Part shown: piece by piece, positions 7,296 to 15,723 of the stretch
How positions within the stretch are numbered: position 1 is the stretch's first letter
Layout of the letters: each line of letters begins with the position of its first letter
Assembly: GCF_005848555.1 (NCBI RefSeq)
Contig: NZ_CP040518.1
Span: forward strand, 3,301,501-3,365,500
Direction of reading: 5' to 3'
Origin: Blautia sp. SC05B48
GTDB taxonomy: Bacteria > Bacillota > Clostridia > Lachnospirales > Lachnospiraceae
DNA length: 64,000 nucleotides
The notes under the pieces: model-generated
What the model saw: only the letters and a program-made list of their open reading frames with translations
Databases searched by the model: none
Told to the model about the DNA's origin: nothing
Made by a program: the position numbers and the translations under genes

Positions 7296-9857
7296 ATGGA
7301 ACAATATAATGTAACTGGTATGAGCTGCGCCGCCTGCTCTGCCCGTGTGGAAAAAGCCGTATCAAAGGTTCCGGGGGTGGATAGCTGTTCCGTCAGCCTT
7401 CTGACCAATTCTATGGGAGTTGAAGGAACCGCTTCATCCGGCGAGATCATTGCCGCAGTGGAAGCCGCCGGATATGGTGCATCCTTAAAGGGCGGAGCTG
7501 CCGGAGCAAAGATTTCCATGTCTGCGGCAGAAGAAGCGCTGGAAGATCATGAAACCCCGATCCTAAAGAGACGTCTTATCACATCCGTGGGATTTTTGCT
7601 GGTGCTGATGTATTTCTCCATGGGGCACATGATGTGGGGATGGCCACTGCCGAAATGGTTTGACGGCAATCACGTAGCCATGGGACTGGTACAACTGCTC
7701 CTGGCTGGTATCATTATGGTGATCAACCAGAAATTTTTCATCAATGGATTTAAGAGTCTGTGGCACCGTTCCCCAAATATGGATACTCTGGTAGCTCTTG
7801 GCTCCATGGCATCCTTCCTGTGGAGCGTCTATGCACTGTTTGCCATGACAAGAGCACAGGCAGACGGAGATTCTGCTGCAGTTATGAATTACATGATGAA
7901 TTTTTATTTTGAATCTGCAGCCATGATCCTGACATTGATCACCGTAGGAAAAATGCTGGAAGCCCGTTCCAAAGGAAAAACTACCGATGCCCTGAAAAGC
8001 CTTATGAAGCTTGCGCCAAAAACTGCGGTTGTAGTACGAAAGGGACAGGAACTTACCGTTCCTATTGAGCAGGTTCAGAAAGGAGACATCTTTGTTGTCC
8101 GTCCGGGAGAGAATATTCCGGTGGACGGAGTGATCCTGGAAGGAACCACCGCAGTCAATGAATCCGCACTGACCGGAGAGAGTATCCCGGTTGATAAAGA
8201 AGCCGGAGACATGGTCTCTGCGGCAACCGTGAACCAGTCCGGATTTATCAGATGTGAAGCAACCAGAGTCGGAGAGGATACCACTCTTTCCCAGATCATA
8301 AAAATGGTCAGTGATGCGGCAGCCACCAAGGCACCGATCGCAAAGATCGCAGACCGTGTTTCAGGCGTGTTTGTACCGGCAGTGATCACTATTGCAGTGA
8401 TCACAACGATCATCTGGCTTCTTGCAGGACAGACCTTCGGTTATGCTTTGGCAAGGGGAATTTCCGTTTTGGTCATCAGCTGTCCCTGTGCACTTGGCCT
8501 TGCAACACCGGTTGCCATTATGGTCGGCAACGGTATGGGTGCCAAAAACGGAATCCTTTTCAAAACAGCTGTTTCCCTGGAGGAAGCAGGAAAAATCCAG
8601 ATCATCGCACTGGATAAAACCGGAACCATTACCAGTGGTCAGCCGGAGGTAACAGATATTCTCCCGGCAGAGGGAATCACAGAAACAGAGCTTCTCACTC
8701 TAGCCTGTGCACTGGAGAAAAAAAGCGAGCATCCACTGGCAAAGGCAGTTCTCAAAAAAGCCGTGGAAGAGAACCTTGCCACAGGTGAAGTAACCGGATT
8801 CCAGGCACTTCCGGGAAACGGACTTTCTGCCGTGCTTGGAAGTGACAAACTGACAGGCGGAAGCATGAAATTTATCAGCAGCCAGACAAAGGTTTCCACA
8901 GACCTTAACAGGCGGGCCGATCAGCTTGCAGAGCAGGGAAAAACACCCCTTCTTTTCACCCGAAACGGAAAACTTCTGGGAATCATCGCAGTTGCGGATG
9001 TAATCAAGGAAGACAGTCCCCGTGCAGTAAAAGAGCTTCAGAACATGGGAATCCGTGTAGTTATGCTTACCGGTGACAATGAGCGTACCGCAAAAGCCAT
9101 CGGAGCTCAGGCAGGAGTTGACGATGTGATCGCAGGAGTTCTTCCGGATGGAAAAGAAAGTGTGATCCGCACTCTGAAGGAGCAGGGAAAGGTTGCCATG
9201 GTCGGTGACGGTATCAACGATGCGCCGGCACTTACAAGAGCCGATATCGGAATTGCCATCGGTGCAGGAACAGATATTGCCATTGATGCGGCAGATATCG
9301 TTCTGATGAAGAGCCAGTTAAGCGATGTTCCAGCGGCAGTACGTTTAAGCCGCGTCACACTTCGGAATATCCATGAGAATCTTTTCTGGGCATTTTTCTA
9401 CAATATAATCGGCATTCCCCTTGCAGCAGGTGTCTGGATCCCGCTTTTCGGATGGACCTTGAATCCGATGTTCGGAGCTGCGGCCATGAGTCTTTCCAGC
9501 TTCTGTGTTGTAACAAATGCGCTGCGTCTGAATCTGTTTCAGGTCCACAATGCAGCCAAAGACAAAACGATCAAAAATCCGGTAACATTACACATCAGTC
9601 ATGATGAAAATATAAAAGAAGAAAAGGAGAACAAAACAATGGTAAAGGTAACAGTCAATGTAGAAGGAATGATGTGCGGACACTGTGAGGCACACGTAAA
9701 CAAAGCCATCCAGGCAGCTTTCGGAGCAGAAGACGTAGTTTCTTCTCACGAGAACGGAACAACTGTATTCTCTGTACCTGAGAAGGTTGACGAGGCAAAA
9801 GTGGAAGAAGTGATCAAAGAAGCCGGTTACGAGTTCAAGGGAATCACTCAGGAGTAA
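7296..9857 (+). CDS. copA: Copper-exporting P1B-type ATPase with fused C-terminal CopZ-like domain
   Basis: 853 residues. N-terminal heavy-metal domain with GMSCAAC (Cys11, Cys14), then P-type ATPase core: CPC in the transmembrane metal site (Cys396-Pro-Cys398), DKTGT with the phosphorylated Asp440, SEHP in the nucleotide domain, and [10 protein letters not shown]. It pumps Cu(I) out across the membrane. After the last membrane pair (ending near LNLFQVH) a charged linker leads into a second heavy-metal domain with GMMCGHC (Cys794, Cys797), residues 782-853. CopZ chaperones are normally separate proteins, and here a ribosome site and ATG sit exactly at the domain boundary. GGAGG at about 7279 sets the main start. 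Confidence 0.95.
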   Translation: MEQYNVTGMSCAACSARVEKAVSKVPGVDSCSVSLLTNSMGVEGTASSGEIIAAVEAAGYGASLKGGAAGAKISMSAAEEALEDHETPILKRRLITSVGFLLVLMYFSMGHMMWGWPLPKWFDGNHVAMGLVQLLLAGIIMVINQKFFINGFKSLWHRSPNMDTLVALGSMASFLWSVYALFAMTRAQADGDSAAVMNYMMNFYFESAAMILTLITVGKMLEARSKGKTTDALKSLMKLAPKTAVVVRKGQELTVPIEQVQKGDIFVVRPGENIPVDGVILEGTTAVNESALTGESIPVDKEAGDMVSAATVNQSGFIRCEATRVGEDTTLSQIIKMVSDAAATKAPIAKIADRVSGVFVPAVITIAVITTIIWLLAGQTFGYALARGISVLVISCPCALGLATPVAIMVGNGMGAKNGILFKTAVSLEEAGKIQIIALDKTGTITSGQPEVTDILPAEGITETELLTLACALEKKSEHPLAKAVLKKAVEENLATGEVTGFQALPGNGLSAVLGSDKLTGGSMKFISSQTKVSTDLNRRADQLAEQGKTPLLFTRNGKLLGIIAVADVIKEDSPRAVKELQNMGIRVVMLTGDNERTAKAIGAQAGVDDVIAGVLPDGKESVIRTLKEQGKVAMVGDGINDAPALTRADIGIAIGAGTDIAIDAADIVLMKSQLSDVPAAVRLSRVTLRNIHENLFWAFFYNIIGIPLAAGVWIPLFGWTLNPMFGAAAMSLSSFCVVTNALRLNLFQVHNAAKDKTIKNPVTLHISHDENIKEEKENKTMVKVTVNVEGMMCGHCEAHVNKAIQAAFGAEDVVSSHENGTTVFSVPEKVDEAKVEEVIKEAGYEFKGITQE
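9624..9641 (+). promoter_or_regulatory. copZ: Internal ribosome site and start codon for a CopZ-like protein inside copA
   Basis: AAAGGAGA (9624-9631) lies 7-8 bases before ATG 9639-9641, which is in the copA frame (codon 782) and begins [16 protein letters not shown]. Translation from here would give a free 72-residue copper chaperone ending at 9857. The site is seen in the sequence; its use is inferred. Confidence 0.6.
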
Positions 9858-9911
9858 TGAATATAAAAAAACGTGTACCTGTGTTAAATGATCAAAAGTT
9901 TTAAACGATCT

Positions 9912-9957
9912 ACAAAAAGAAACAGTTCTGCATAAAAACAGAGCTGTTTCTTTTTTG
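9912..9957 (+). terminator. Terminator of the copper operon
   Basis: CAAAAAGAAACAG pairs with CTGTTTCTTTTTTG, ending in a T-run at 9951-9956. The group II intron begins three bases later. Confidence 0.88.
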
Positions 9958-9959
9958 TA

Positions 9960-11860
9960 GTGCGCCCGGCGGCGCACGTTTCTAACGGGTTAAAGTCCCG
10001 AATCCGCCCGGTAGTGGGAAGGATATAGCCGAAGGCAAGGGTGTCCATCGTGAGACGGAATCCGAAGGAAGCCGGATGTGGGAACAGACTAACCACGGGC
10101 AAATCTCTGGTCTGACGAACAGAAATCTCATATAAGGTTATGCATGAGGGTAAGGCTGCTATCCAAGTCAAAGCCCAATAACTACACGGAATCATGCGTG
10201 ATAAATAAGGCAGATGGATGGAGAGGAAGAAACGTGTGGTACCCGGGGAGGTCTGTGCGGTATGCTCCGAAAGGAGTAACCACTGTACAAAGCAGTGCTG
10301 AACGCACAGAAGTCAGCAGAGGTCATAGTAGCCGAAAGGTGAAGGACCGAATCAGTAGGAGTCTTGAGTATGACTGGGAAAGGAGGAATGACTGATGATG
10401 ACAGAAAACACAAAAAGTGGCTGTTCGCAAAGAGATAGTGCGGAACATGAAGGGTATGCGAAAGCGTCAAGGTCATTCAATCGGATATGGAAAGAAAGAG
10501 ACAGTGCACAGCCGAAACTCTTGGAAGCGATACTGTACAAAGATAATCTAAACAGAGCGTATAAAAGAGTGAAGGCGAATAAAGGAGCGGCAGGTATTGA
10601 TGGAATGAGTATCGAAGAAACCCTGCCATATCTAAAGGAACATCAACAGGAACTGAAAAACCGGATACTCAGAGGAAAATATACTCCATCTCCGGTAAGG
10701 CGGGTTGAAATTCCAAAACCAGACGGTGGTGTGCGAAAGCTTGGCATACCAACGGTGATAGACCGTACCATCCAACAGGCAATAACCCAACAGTTAGTGC
10801 CAATCTATGAACCGCTGTTTGCAGATGGTAGCTTTGGCTATCGTCCGGGCAGAAGCGCCAAAGACGCAATACTTAAAGTGAAGGAGTATGCAGAAAAAGG
10901 ATACACTTATGCAGTATCCTTAGATTTATCGAAATACTTTGATACACTTAACCATGAAATCCTTATTAACTTACTGCGCAAGACCGTAAAGGACGAACGG
11001 GTGGTACAGTTGATTAAGCGTTATCTGAAAAGTGGGGTAATGGAGAATGGAGTGGTGATGGAAACAGAGGAAGGTTCGCCACAAGGAGGAAACCTATCCC
11101 CATTACTGGCGAATATCTACCTTAATGAGTTTGACCAGGAGTTTGTAAAGAGAGGAGTCCCATGTATCCGATATGCAGATGACATTGTGCTCCTTGCGAA
11201 GAGCAAACGGGCATCGGAGAGACTTCTGGAAAGCAGTACGAAATATCTGGAAGAGAAGCTGAAACTTACAGTCAACAGAGAGAAAAGCCGTACTGTCAGC
11301 GTGTTTGCAATCCGAAATTTTAAGTTTCTTGGCTTTGCATTGGGAAGGAATGGGAACGGTATCTACGTTCGCGTTCATCCAAAGTCATGGAAGAAGTTTA
11401 AGTCGAGACTGAAAGAGTTATCTTCCCGTAAGTCTGTACAGTCAATCAAACCAAGCCTTGAGAAAATCAAGGTATATGCAAGAGGATGGCTGAACTATTA
11501 CGGAATAGCAAGCATGAAAAACAATATTGAAGACATCAACGGATGGCTCTATCACAGAATACGCATGTGTATATGGAAACAGTGGAAACTTCCAAGAACA
11601 AAGAAAAGAAATCTGATAAAGATGGGAGTACACGAATACTATGCGAACATGGCAGCAAACTGCCGGAGAGGACACTGGTATTGTGCGAATCTGACAACAG
11701 TTAAGAAAGCCATGACAAAAGAAAGACTGATAAACGGTGGCTTTTATGATTTAGCCACAGCCTATCAGTCTGTGCACATCAACTATTGAAACCGCCGTGT
11801 ACCGAACGGTACGCACGGTGGTGTGAGAGGACGGGAGCTAATCACTCCCTCCTACTCGAT
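9960..11860 (+). mobile_element. Group II intron, full length
   Basis: Starts with GTGCGCCC at 9960 and runs through about 430 nt of conserved, G-rich non-coding domains (I-III), the ltrA-type gene in domain IV, then domain V (11791-11824, ACCGCCGTGT...ACGGTGGTG) and domain VI (the GGGAG/CTCCC stem, ending CTACTCGAT at 11860). The exact 3' boundary could shift by 1-3 nt. It lies in sense orientation immediately after the T-run of the copA terminator, the insertion preference known for group IIC introns. An 83-codon open frame at 10144-10395 is intron structure, not a gene. Confidence 0.88.
10395..11789 (+). CDS. ltrA: Group II intron reverse transcriptase/maturase
   Basis: 464 residues. Reverse transcriptase domain with the catalytic YADD box (CIRYADDIVLL), followed by the maturase (X) domain. 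There is no HNH endonuclease domain at the C-terminus, so mobility would be by insertion at DNA forks or single strands rather than by target cleavage. AAGGAGG lies at about 10379-10385; two adjacent ATGs (10395, 10398) are possible starts. It appears intact, so the intron may be active. Confidence 0.93.
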   Translation: MMTENTKSGCSQRDSAEHEGYAKASRSFNRIWKERDSAQPKLLEAILYKDNLNRAYKRVKANKGAAGIDGMSIEETLPYLKEHQQELKNRILRGKYTPSPVRRVEIPKPDGGVRKLGIPTVIDRTIQQAITQQLVPIYEPLFADGSFGYRPGRSAKDAILKVKEYAEKGYTYAVSLDLSKYFDTLNHEILINLLRKTVKDERVVQLIKRYLKSGVMENGVVMETEEGSPQGGNLSPLLANIYLNEFDQEFVKRGVPCIRYADDIVLLAKSKRASERLLESSTKYLEEKLKLTVNREKSRTVSVFAIRNFKFLGFALGRNGNGIYVRVHPKSWKKFKSRLKELSSRKSVQSIKPSLEKIKVYARGWLNYYGIASMKNNIEDINGWLYHRIRMCIWKQWKLPRTKKRNLIKMGVHEYYANMAANCRRGHWYCANLTTVKKAMTKERLINGGFYDLATAYQSVHINY

Positions 11861-11953
11861 TATGATTGTATAGAAACCGGCATCCTGAAATATAATAAAC
11901 AGAGAAAATGAATGCTGTCCGCAGATCTTCTCAGACCAGAAAGGGGGATATTT

Positions 11954-12421
11954 TTGAAAAAAGATACCAGAAAACTGATCACCTGCATTGCAGTGCCTCT
12001 GGCGACCGGAGCTGTTTCCGGTTTTTTTACCAGAAACGGAATGAAAGTATTTGCAACATTAAATAAGCCTCCCTTATCGCCGCCAGGATGGCTGTTCCCG
12101 GTTGTATGGACGATTCTTTTTATCATGATGGGGATTGCTTCGTTCTTGATCGCATCCAGGCCCAAAAGCAGAGCCAGAAATAAGGCTCTTACTTTATATG
12201 GGATCCAGCTTGCTGTGAATTTCCTATGGCCGTTTTTCTTCTTTGGGGCAGGATGGTATGGCTTTGCATTTCTCTGGCTTATTTTTCTGTGGGGACTTGT
12301 ATATTGCTGTATCTGCACATTCGGGGAGTTTTCCCGGAATGCTGCATATCTGATGGTCCCGTATCTGGCATGGCTGACTTTTGCCGGTTACCTGAATCTG
12401 TTTATCGCACTTTGGAACTGA
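11954..12421 (+). CDS. tspO: TspO/MBR family membrane protein
   Basis: About 155 residues with five hydrophobic segments, the TspO fold. Family signatures visible: NKPPLSPPGWLFPVVWTIL near the N-terminus and NFLWPFFFF in the middle. Bacterial TspO proteins bind porphyrins and sterol-like ligands in the membrane; the precise role here is unknown. A TTG at 11954 preceded by AGGGGG is preferred because it gives the family's length; an in-frame ATG at 11912 adds 14 residues unlike the family. A possible weak promoter (TTGTAT 11866, TATAAT 11891, spacer 19) lies just behind the intron. Confidence 0.88.
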   Translation: MKKDTRKLITCIAVPLATGAVSGFFTRNGMKVFATLNKPPLSPPGWLFPVVWTILFIMMGIASFLIASRPKSRARNKALTLYGIQLAVNFLWPFFFFGAGWYGFAFLWLIFLWGLVYCCICTFGEFSRNAAYLMVPYLAWLTFAGYLNLFIALWN

Positions 12422-12620
12422 CGGAACATTTGCCTCACGCATAAAATGCTTTCTGCTTCTATAAATTCGGCTAATATCATTATAATTTATTCTGAAAAAG
12501 CAGGAATATCCGCCAAATTGGTTTTTATTTTCAATTCTCTTATGCTATACTGATAGCGATTATGGATGTACAAACGACAACAAAAATCGTTAGCATTATG
12601 GTAGTAGAGAGGAGCACATT

Positions 12621-14033
12621 ATGAGTGGATTTTTTGGAGTAGCATCGAAGGATGACTGTGTACTGGAGCTTTTTTACGGAGTGGATTACCATTCTCATCT
12701 GGGAACACGACGCGGAGGTATGGCGGTTTACGGAGAAAGTGGATTTGACCGTGCCATCCACAACATTGAGAACACGCCTTTCCGTACAAAATTTGACGGA
12801 GATGTGGGTTCCATGAAGGGAAATATGGGAATCGGATGTATTTCTGATTATGAGCCTCAGCCCCTTCTGTTCAGTTCCAGGATCGGCAGCTTTGCCCTCA
12901 CTTTTGTGGGAAAGATCAATAATTATGATGAACTTCTGCAGCAGCTGTACAATACGACCAAGGTACATTTTCAGGAGATGACCAACGGAACAGTCAATGT
13001 GACCGAACTGATCGCTGCACTGATTTGTGAAAAAGACAATTTTGTGGAAGGTATCCAGTACGTACAGGGCCTGATCGATGGCTCCATGACTCTGCTTCTT
13101 ATGACAAAAGACGGAATTTATGCAGCCCGTGACAAGATGGGACGAACTCCTGTGGAAATTGGCCACAAAGAAGGGTCATACTGTATTTCTTTTGAAAGTC
13201 ATGCCTATATCAACCTTGGATACGAAGATTATAAAGAGCTAGGCCCTGGAGAGATCGTATTCGTAACAGCAGACGAAGTTAAAACTCTGGTTGAGCCTGG
13301 AAAGAAAATGAAGATCTGTTCTTTCCTCTGGGTTTACTACGGATATCCGACAGCCTCTTATGAAGGTGTAAATGTAGAGGAGATGCGCTACCGCTGCGGA
13401 AGCATGCTTGCAAAGAGAGACGGCGATTCCGTGCATCCGGACATTGTAGCCGGTGTTCCGGATTCCGGCATTGCCCATGCCATCGGATACGCCAATGAAT
13501 CCGGCATTCCTTACGCAAGACCTTTCATCAAATATACACCAACCTGGCCCAGATCTTTTATGCCGACCAATCAGAACCAACGTAACCTCATTGCAAAAAT
13601 GAAGCTGATCCCGGTACGTGCGCTGATCAAGGATAAAAAACTTCTTCTCATAGACGACTCCATCGTACGTGGTACCCAGCTCCGCGAAACAACTGAATTT
13701 CTGTACCGCAGCGGTGCCAAGGAGGTTCATGTTCGTCCTGCCTGCCCGCCGATCATGTACGGCTGCAAATACTTAAACTTCTCACGTTCCAAATCTGAGA
13801 TGGAGCTGATCACACGTCAGGTGATTGAAAAAAGAGAAGGCCCCAACTGTCCGCAGGAAATTCTGGATGAATATGCAGATCCACATACAGAGAAATACGA
13901 GCAGATGGTACAGGATATCTGCAAGATGCAGAATTTTACCACTCTCCGTTATCACAGACTGGATGATCTTCTGGAATCCATTGGAATCGATCCTTGTAAT
14001 GTATGCACATATTGTTTTAACGGTAAAGAATAA
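12621..14033 (+). CDS. Amidophosphoribosyltransferase-like protein lacking the glutaminase cysteine
   Basis: 470 residues with the PurF architecture: N-terminal Ntn-type glutaminase domain and C-terminal phosphoribosyltransferase domain with the PRPP loop LLLIDDSIVRGTQ. PurF normally exposes a catalytic Cys at its mature N-terminus (CGVFGI or CGIVGI); here the start is MSGFFGVAS, with Ser in that place, and no later CG motif that could be a processed start. The C-terminus keeps cysteines (CNVCTYC) like the Fe-S type enzymes. It may use free ammonia, or be a PurF paralogue with another role. The gene stands alone. RBS GAGAGGAG precedes ATG 12621. Confidence 0.85.
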   Translation: MSGFFGVASKDDCVLELFYGVDYHSHLGTRRGGMAVYGESGFDRAIHNIENTPFRTKFDGDVGSMKGNMGIGCISDYEPQPLLFSSRIGSFALTFVGKINNYDELLQQLYNTTKVHFQEMTNGTVNVTELIAALICEKDNFVEGIQYVQGLIDGSMTLLLMTKDGIYAARDKMGRTPVEIGHKEGSYCISFESHAYINLGYEDYKELGPGEIVFVTADEVKTLVEPGKKMKICSFLWVYYGYPTASYEGVNVEEMRYRCGSMLAKRDGDSVHPDIVAGVPDSGIAHAIGYANESGIPYARPFIKYTPTWPRSFMPTNQNQRNLIAKMKLIPVRALIKDKKLLLIDDSIVRGTQLRETTEFLYRSGAKEVHVRPACPPIMYGCKYLNFSRSKSEMELITRQVIEKREGPNCPQEILDEYADPHTEKYEQMVQDICKMQNFTTLRYHRLDDLLESIGIDPCNVCTYCFNGKE

Positions 14034-14121
14034 AAAATATTTTGAAAACAGAGAATTACTGTTTCAGATGAGCCTCATTAACTCCCGGTTGCATTTTGAG
14101 AATCTGCGGCTTATAATAAAT

Positions 14122-14156
14122 GCGGATATATCTTTTGTGATATATCCGCGTTTTTT
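14122..14156 (+). terminator. Terminator after the PurF-like gene
   Basis: GCGGATATATC (14122-14132) pairs with GATATATCCGC (14139-14149), then GTTTTTT. Confidence 0.9.
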
Positions 14157-14238
14157 ATGTCAGTTTTTATGTCATGGAAAATTATTTCGTAATGTTCCAA
14201 TGACAGAGTATTACAAAAAAATTTCCAGGAGTATAAAC

Positions 14239-14919
14239 ATGATTTTTCCTATAAAAGCCATGATATTTGATGCAGATGGTGTCCTTCTGGACTCGCTTTC
14301 TGTCTGGAAGGAGCTTGGAAAACGATATATTACAGATCTGGGATATCAGCCGGTTGCGGGAATGGACGAAATCCTTTTTTCCATGAGTATGGAGCAGGGA
14401 GCGGCCTGGCTGAAAAGCAGGTTTACTCTTGAGTATTCCGAAGAAAAGATCGTGATGGATCTGAAAGCCCGGATCCGCAAATATTATTTTGAAGAGGTCC
14501 CGGCAAAATCAGGTGCCAGGGAGCTTCTTCAATGTCTTGCAGAACAGAAAATCCCGGCTGCGGTGGCAACCTCAAGCCCCAGGGAACATATCTGCCGGGC
14601 GCTGGAAAGAAACGGACTTCTTTCCTTTTTTGATAAAATCTATACCACCAGTGAGATCGGAGAAAGCAAACATTCTCCGAAGGTCTATTTTACAGCAGCA
14701 GTAGCACTGGGATCGGAGCCATCCCGGACGCTGGTTGTGGAGGATTCGCTCTACGCGTTGCAGACTGCCGGAAAAGCAGGATTTCTGACTGCCGGTATTT
14801 ATGACGCATTGGGAGAACCGGATCAGGAACAGCTGAAAAAGGATGCCTATATCTACTGTCGGGATCTGACAGAGTTACAAAATCATATATTCACAGAAAA
14901 TGGAGGAAACCAAAGATGA
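14239..14919 (+). CDS. HAD-superfamily hydrolase (phosphatase/phosphoglucomutase-like)
   Basis: 226 residues. HAD motif I is FDADGVLLDS (nucleophile Asp and acid/base Asp), a cap domain follows, motif II is ATSSPRE, and the end carries VVEDSLYAL (motif IV). It hydrolyses or transfers phosphate; substrate not predictable from motifs. The ATG at 14239 has AGGAG seven bases ahead; a longer frame opens upstream but crosses the purF-like gene and the terminator. It overlaps thiD by 4 nt (ATGA), so the two are translationally coupled, hinting at a role in thiamine or vitamin B6 phosphate metabolism (inference). Confidence 0.88.
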   Translation: MIFPIKAMIFDADGVLLDSLSVWKELGKRYITDLGYQPVAGMDEILFSMSMEQGAAWLKSRFTLEYSEEKIVMDLKARIRKYYFEEVPAKSGARELLQCLAEQKIPAAVATSSPREHICRALERNGLLSFFDKIYTTSEIGESKHSPKVYFTAAVALGSEPSRTLVVEDSLYALQTAGKAGFLTAGIYDALGEPDQEQLKKDAYIYCRDLTELQNHIFTENGGNQR

Positions 14920-15719
14920 AAACAGCATTAACCATCGCAGGCAGCGATTCCAGCGGAGGAGCCGGGATCCAGGCCGATATTAAAACCATGATGGCAAACG
15001 GAGTATACGCCATGAGTGCCATCACCGCACTGACTGCCCAGAACACCACCGGTGTCACAGCTATCCAGAATGCAACCGCAGAGTTCCTGGGTCAGGAGCT
15101 GGACTGTATTTTTACGGATATCTTTCCGGATGCAGTAAAGATCGGAATGGTTTCCGAAAGTGATCTGATCCATATGATCGCAGGAAAACTCCGCTGGTAT
15201 CGGGCAAAAAACATCGTGGTGGACCCGGTTATGGTTGCCACCAGTGGTGCAAGACTGATCAGCGAGGAGGCAGTGGATGTTCTGAAGGAGGAACTGTTTC
15301 CTCTTGCAGATCTTCTCACCCCCAATATCCCGGAAACCGAGGTGCTTACCGGACGGAAGATCAAAAGCGCCGATGATATGATCGAAGCTGCAAAACAGGT
15401 TTCCGAGCAATATCACTGTGCAGTTCTCTGCAAGGGCGGACATAAGCTCAATGATGCCAATGATCTTCTCTATGTAAATGGAACATATCAGTGGTTTGAG
15501 GGAAAAAGGATCGACAATCCCAACAACCACGGAACAGGATGTACTCTTTCCTCAGCCATCGCTTCCAACCTTGCAAAGGGATTTTCCATGGTGGAATCTG
15601 TAAACCGTGCCAAGGACTATATTTCCGGAGCCCTTGCTGCCATGCTGGATCTGGGAAAAGGAAGCGGCCCTATGGATCATGGCTTTGCGATAAAGAACAG
15701 TTATACAGAGGAGGCATAA
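14916..15719 (+). CDS. thiD: Hydroxymethylpyrimidine/phosphomethylpyrimidine kinase (ThiD; possibly also PdxK)
   Basis: 267 residues, ribokinase-like fold. Signatures: TIAGSDSSGGAGIQADIKT at the N-terminus, LTPNIPE, and NNHGTGCTLSSAIA with the catalytic Asp/anion-hole region near the C-terminus. It phosphorylates HMP and HMP-P in thiamine biosynthesis; Firmicute ThiD-like enzymes can also act on pyridoxal. It sits in the same mRNA as the HAD phosphatase (4-nt overlap) and is 4 nt ahead of the aminopeptidase. Confidence 0.93.
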   Translation: MKTALTIAGSDSSGGAGIQADIKTMMANGVYAMSAITALTAQNTTGVTAIQNATAEFLGQELDCIFTDIFPDAVKIGMVSESDLIHMIAGKLRWYRAKNIVVDPVMVATSGARLISEEAVDVLKEELFPLADLLTPNIPETEVLTGRKIKSADDMIEAAKQVSEQYHCAVLCKGGHKLNDANDLLYVNGTYQWFEGKRIDNPNNHGTGCTLSSAIASNLAKGFSMVESVNRAKDYISGALAAMLDLGKGSGPMDHGFAIKNSYTEEA

Positions 15720-15723
15720 GATT

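Noticed and set aside
10144..10395. Open frame of 83 codons before the reverse transcriptase
   Set aside because: It lies in the structured RNA domains of the group II intron, has no family resemblance and no proper ribosome site.
12481..12620. Purine riboswitch or PurR box before the PurF-like gene
   Set aside because: AACGA...TCGTT forms a weak inverted repeat, but neither the PurR box pattern nor a purine aptamer core could be recognised.
13825..14238. N-terminal extension of the HAD hydrolase frame
   Set aside because: It overlaps the PurF-like gene and runs through its terminator; the start at 14239 has a ribosome site and the normal HAD N-terminus.
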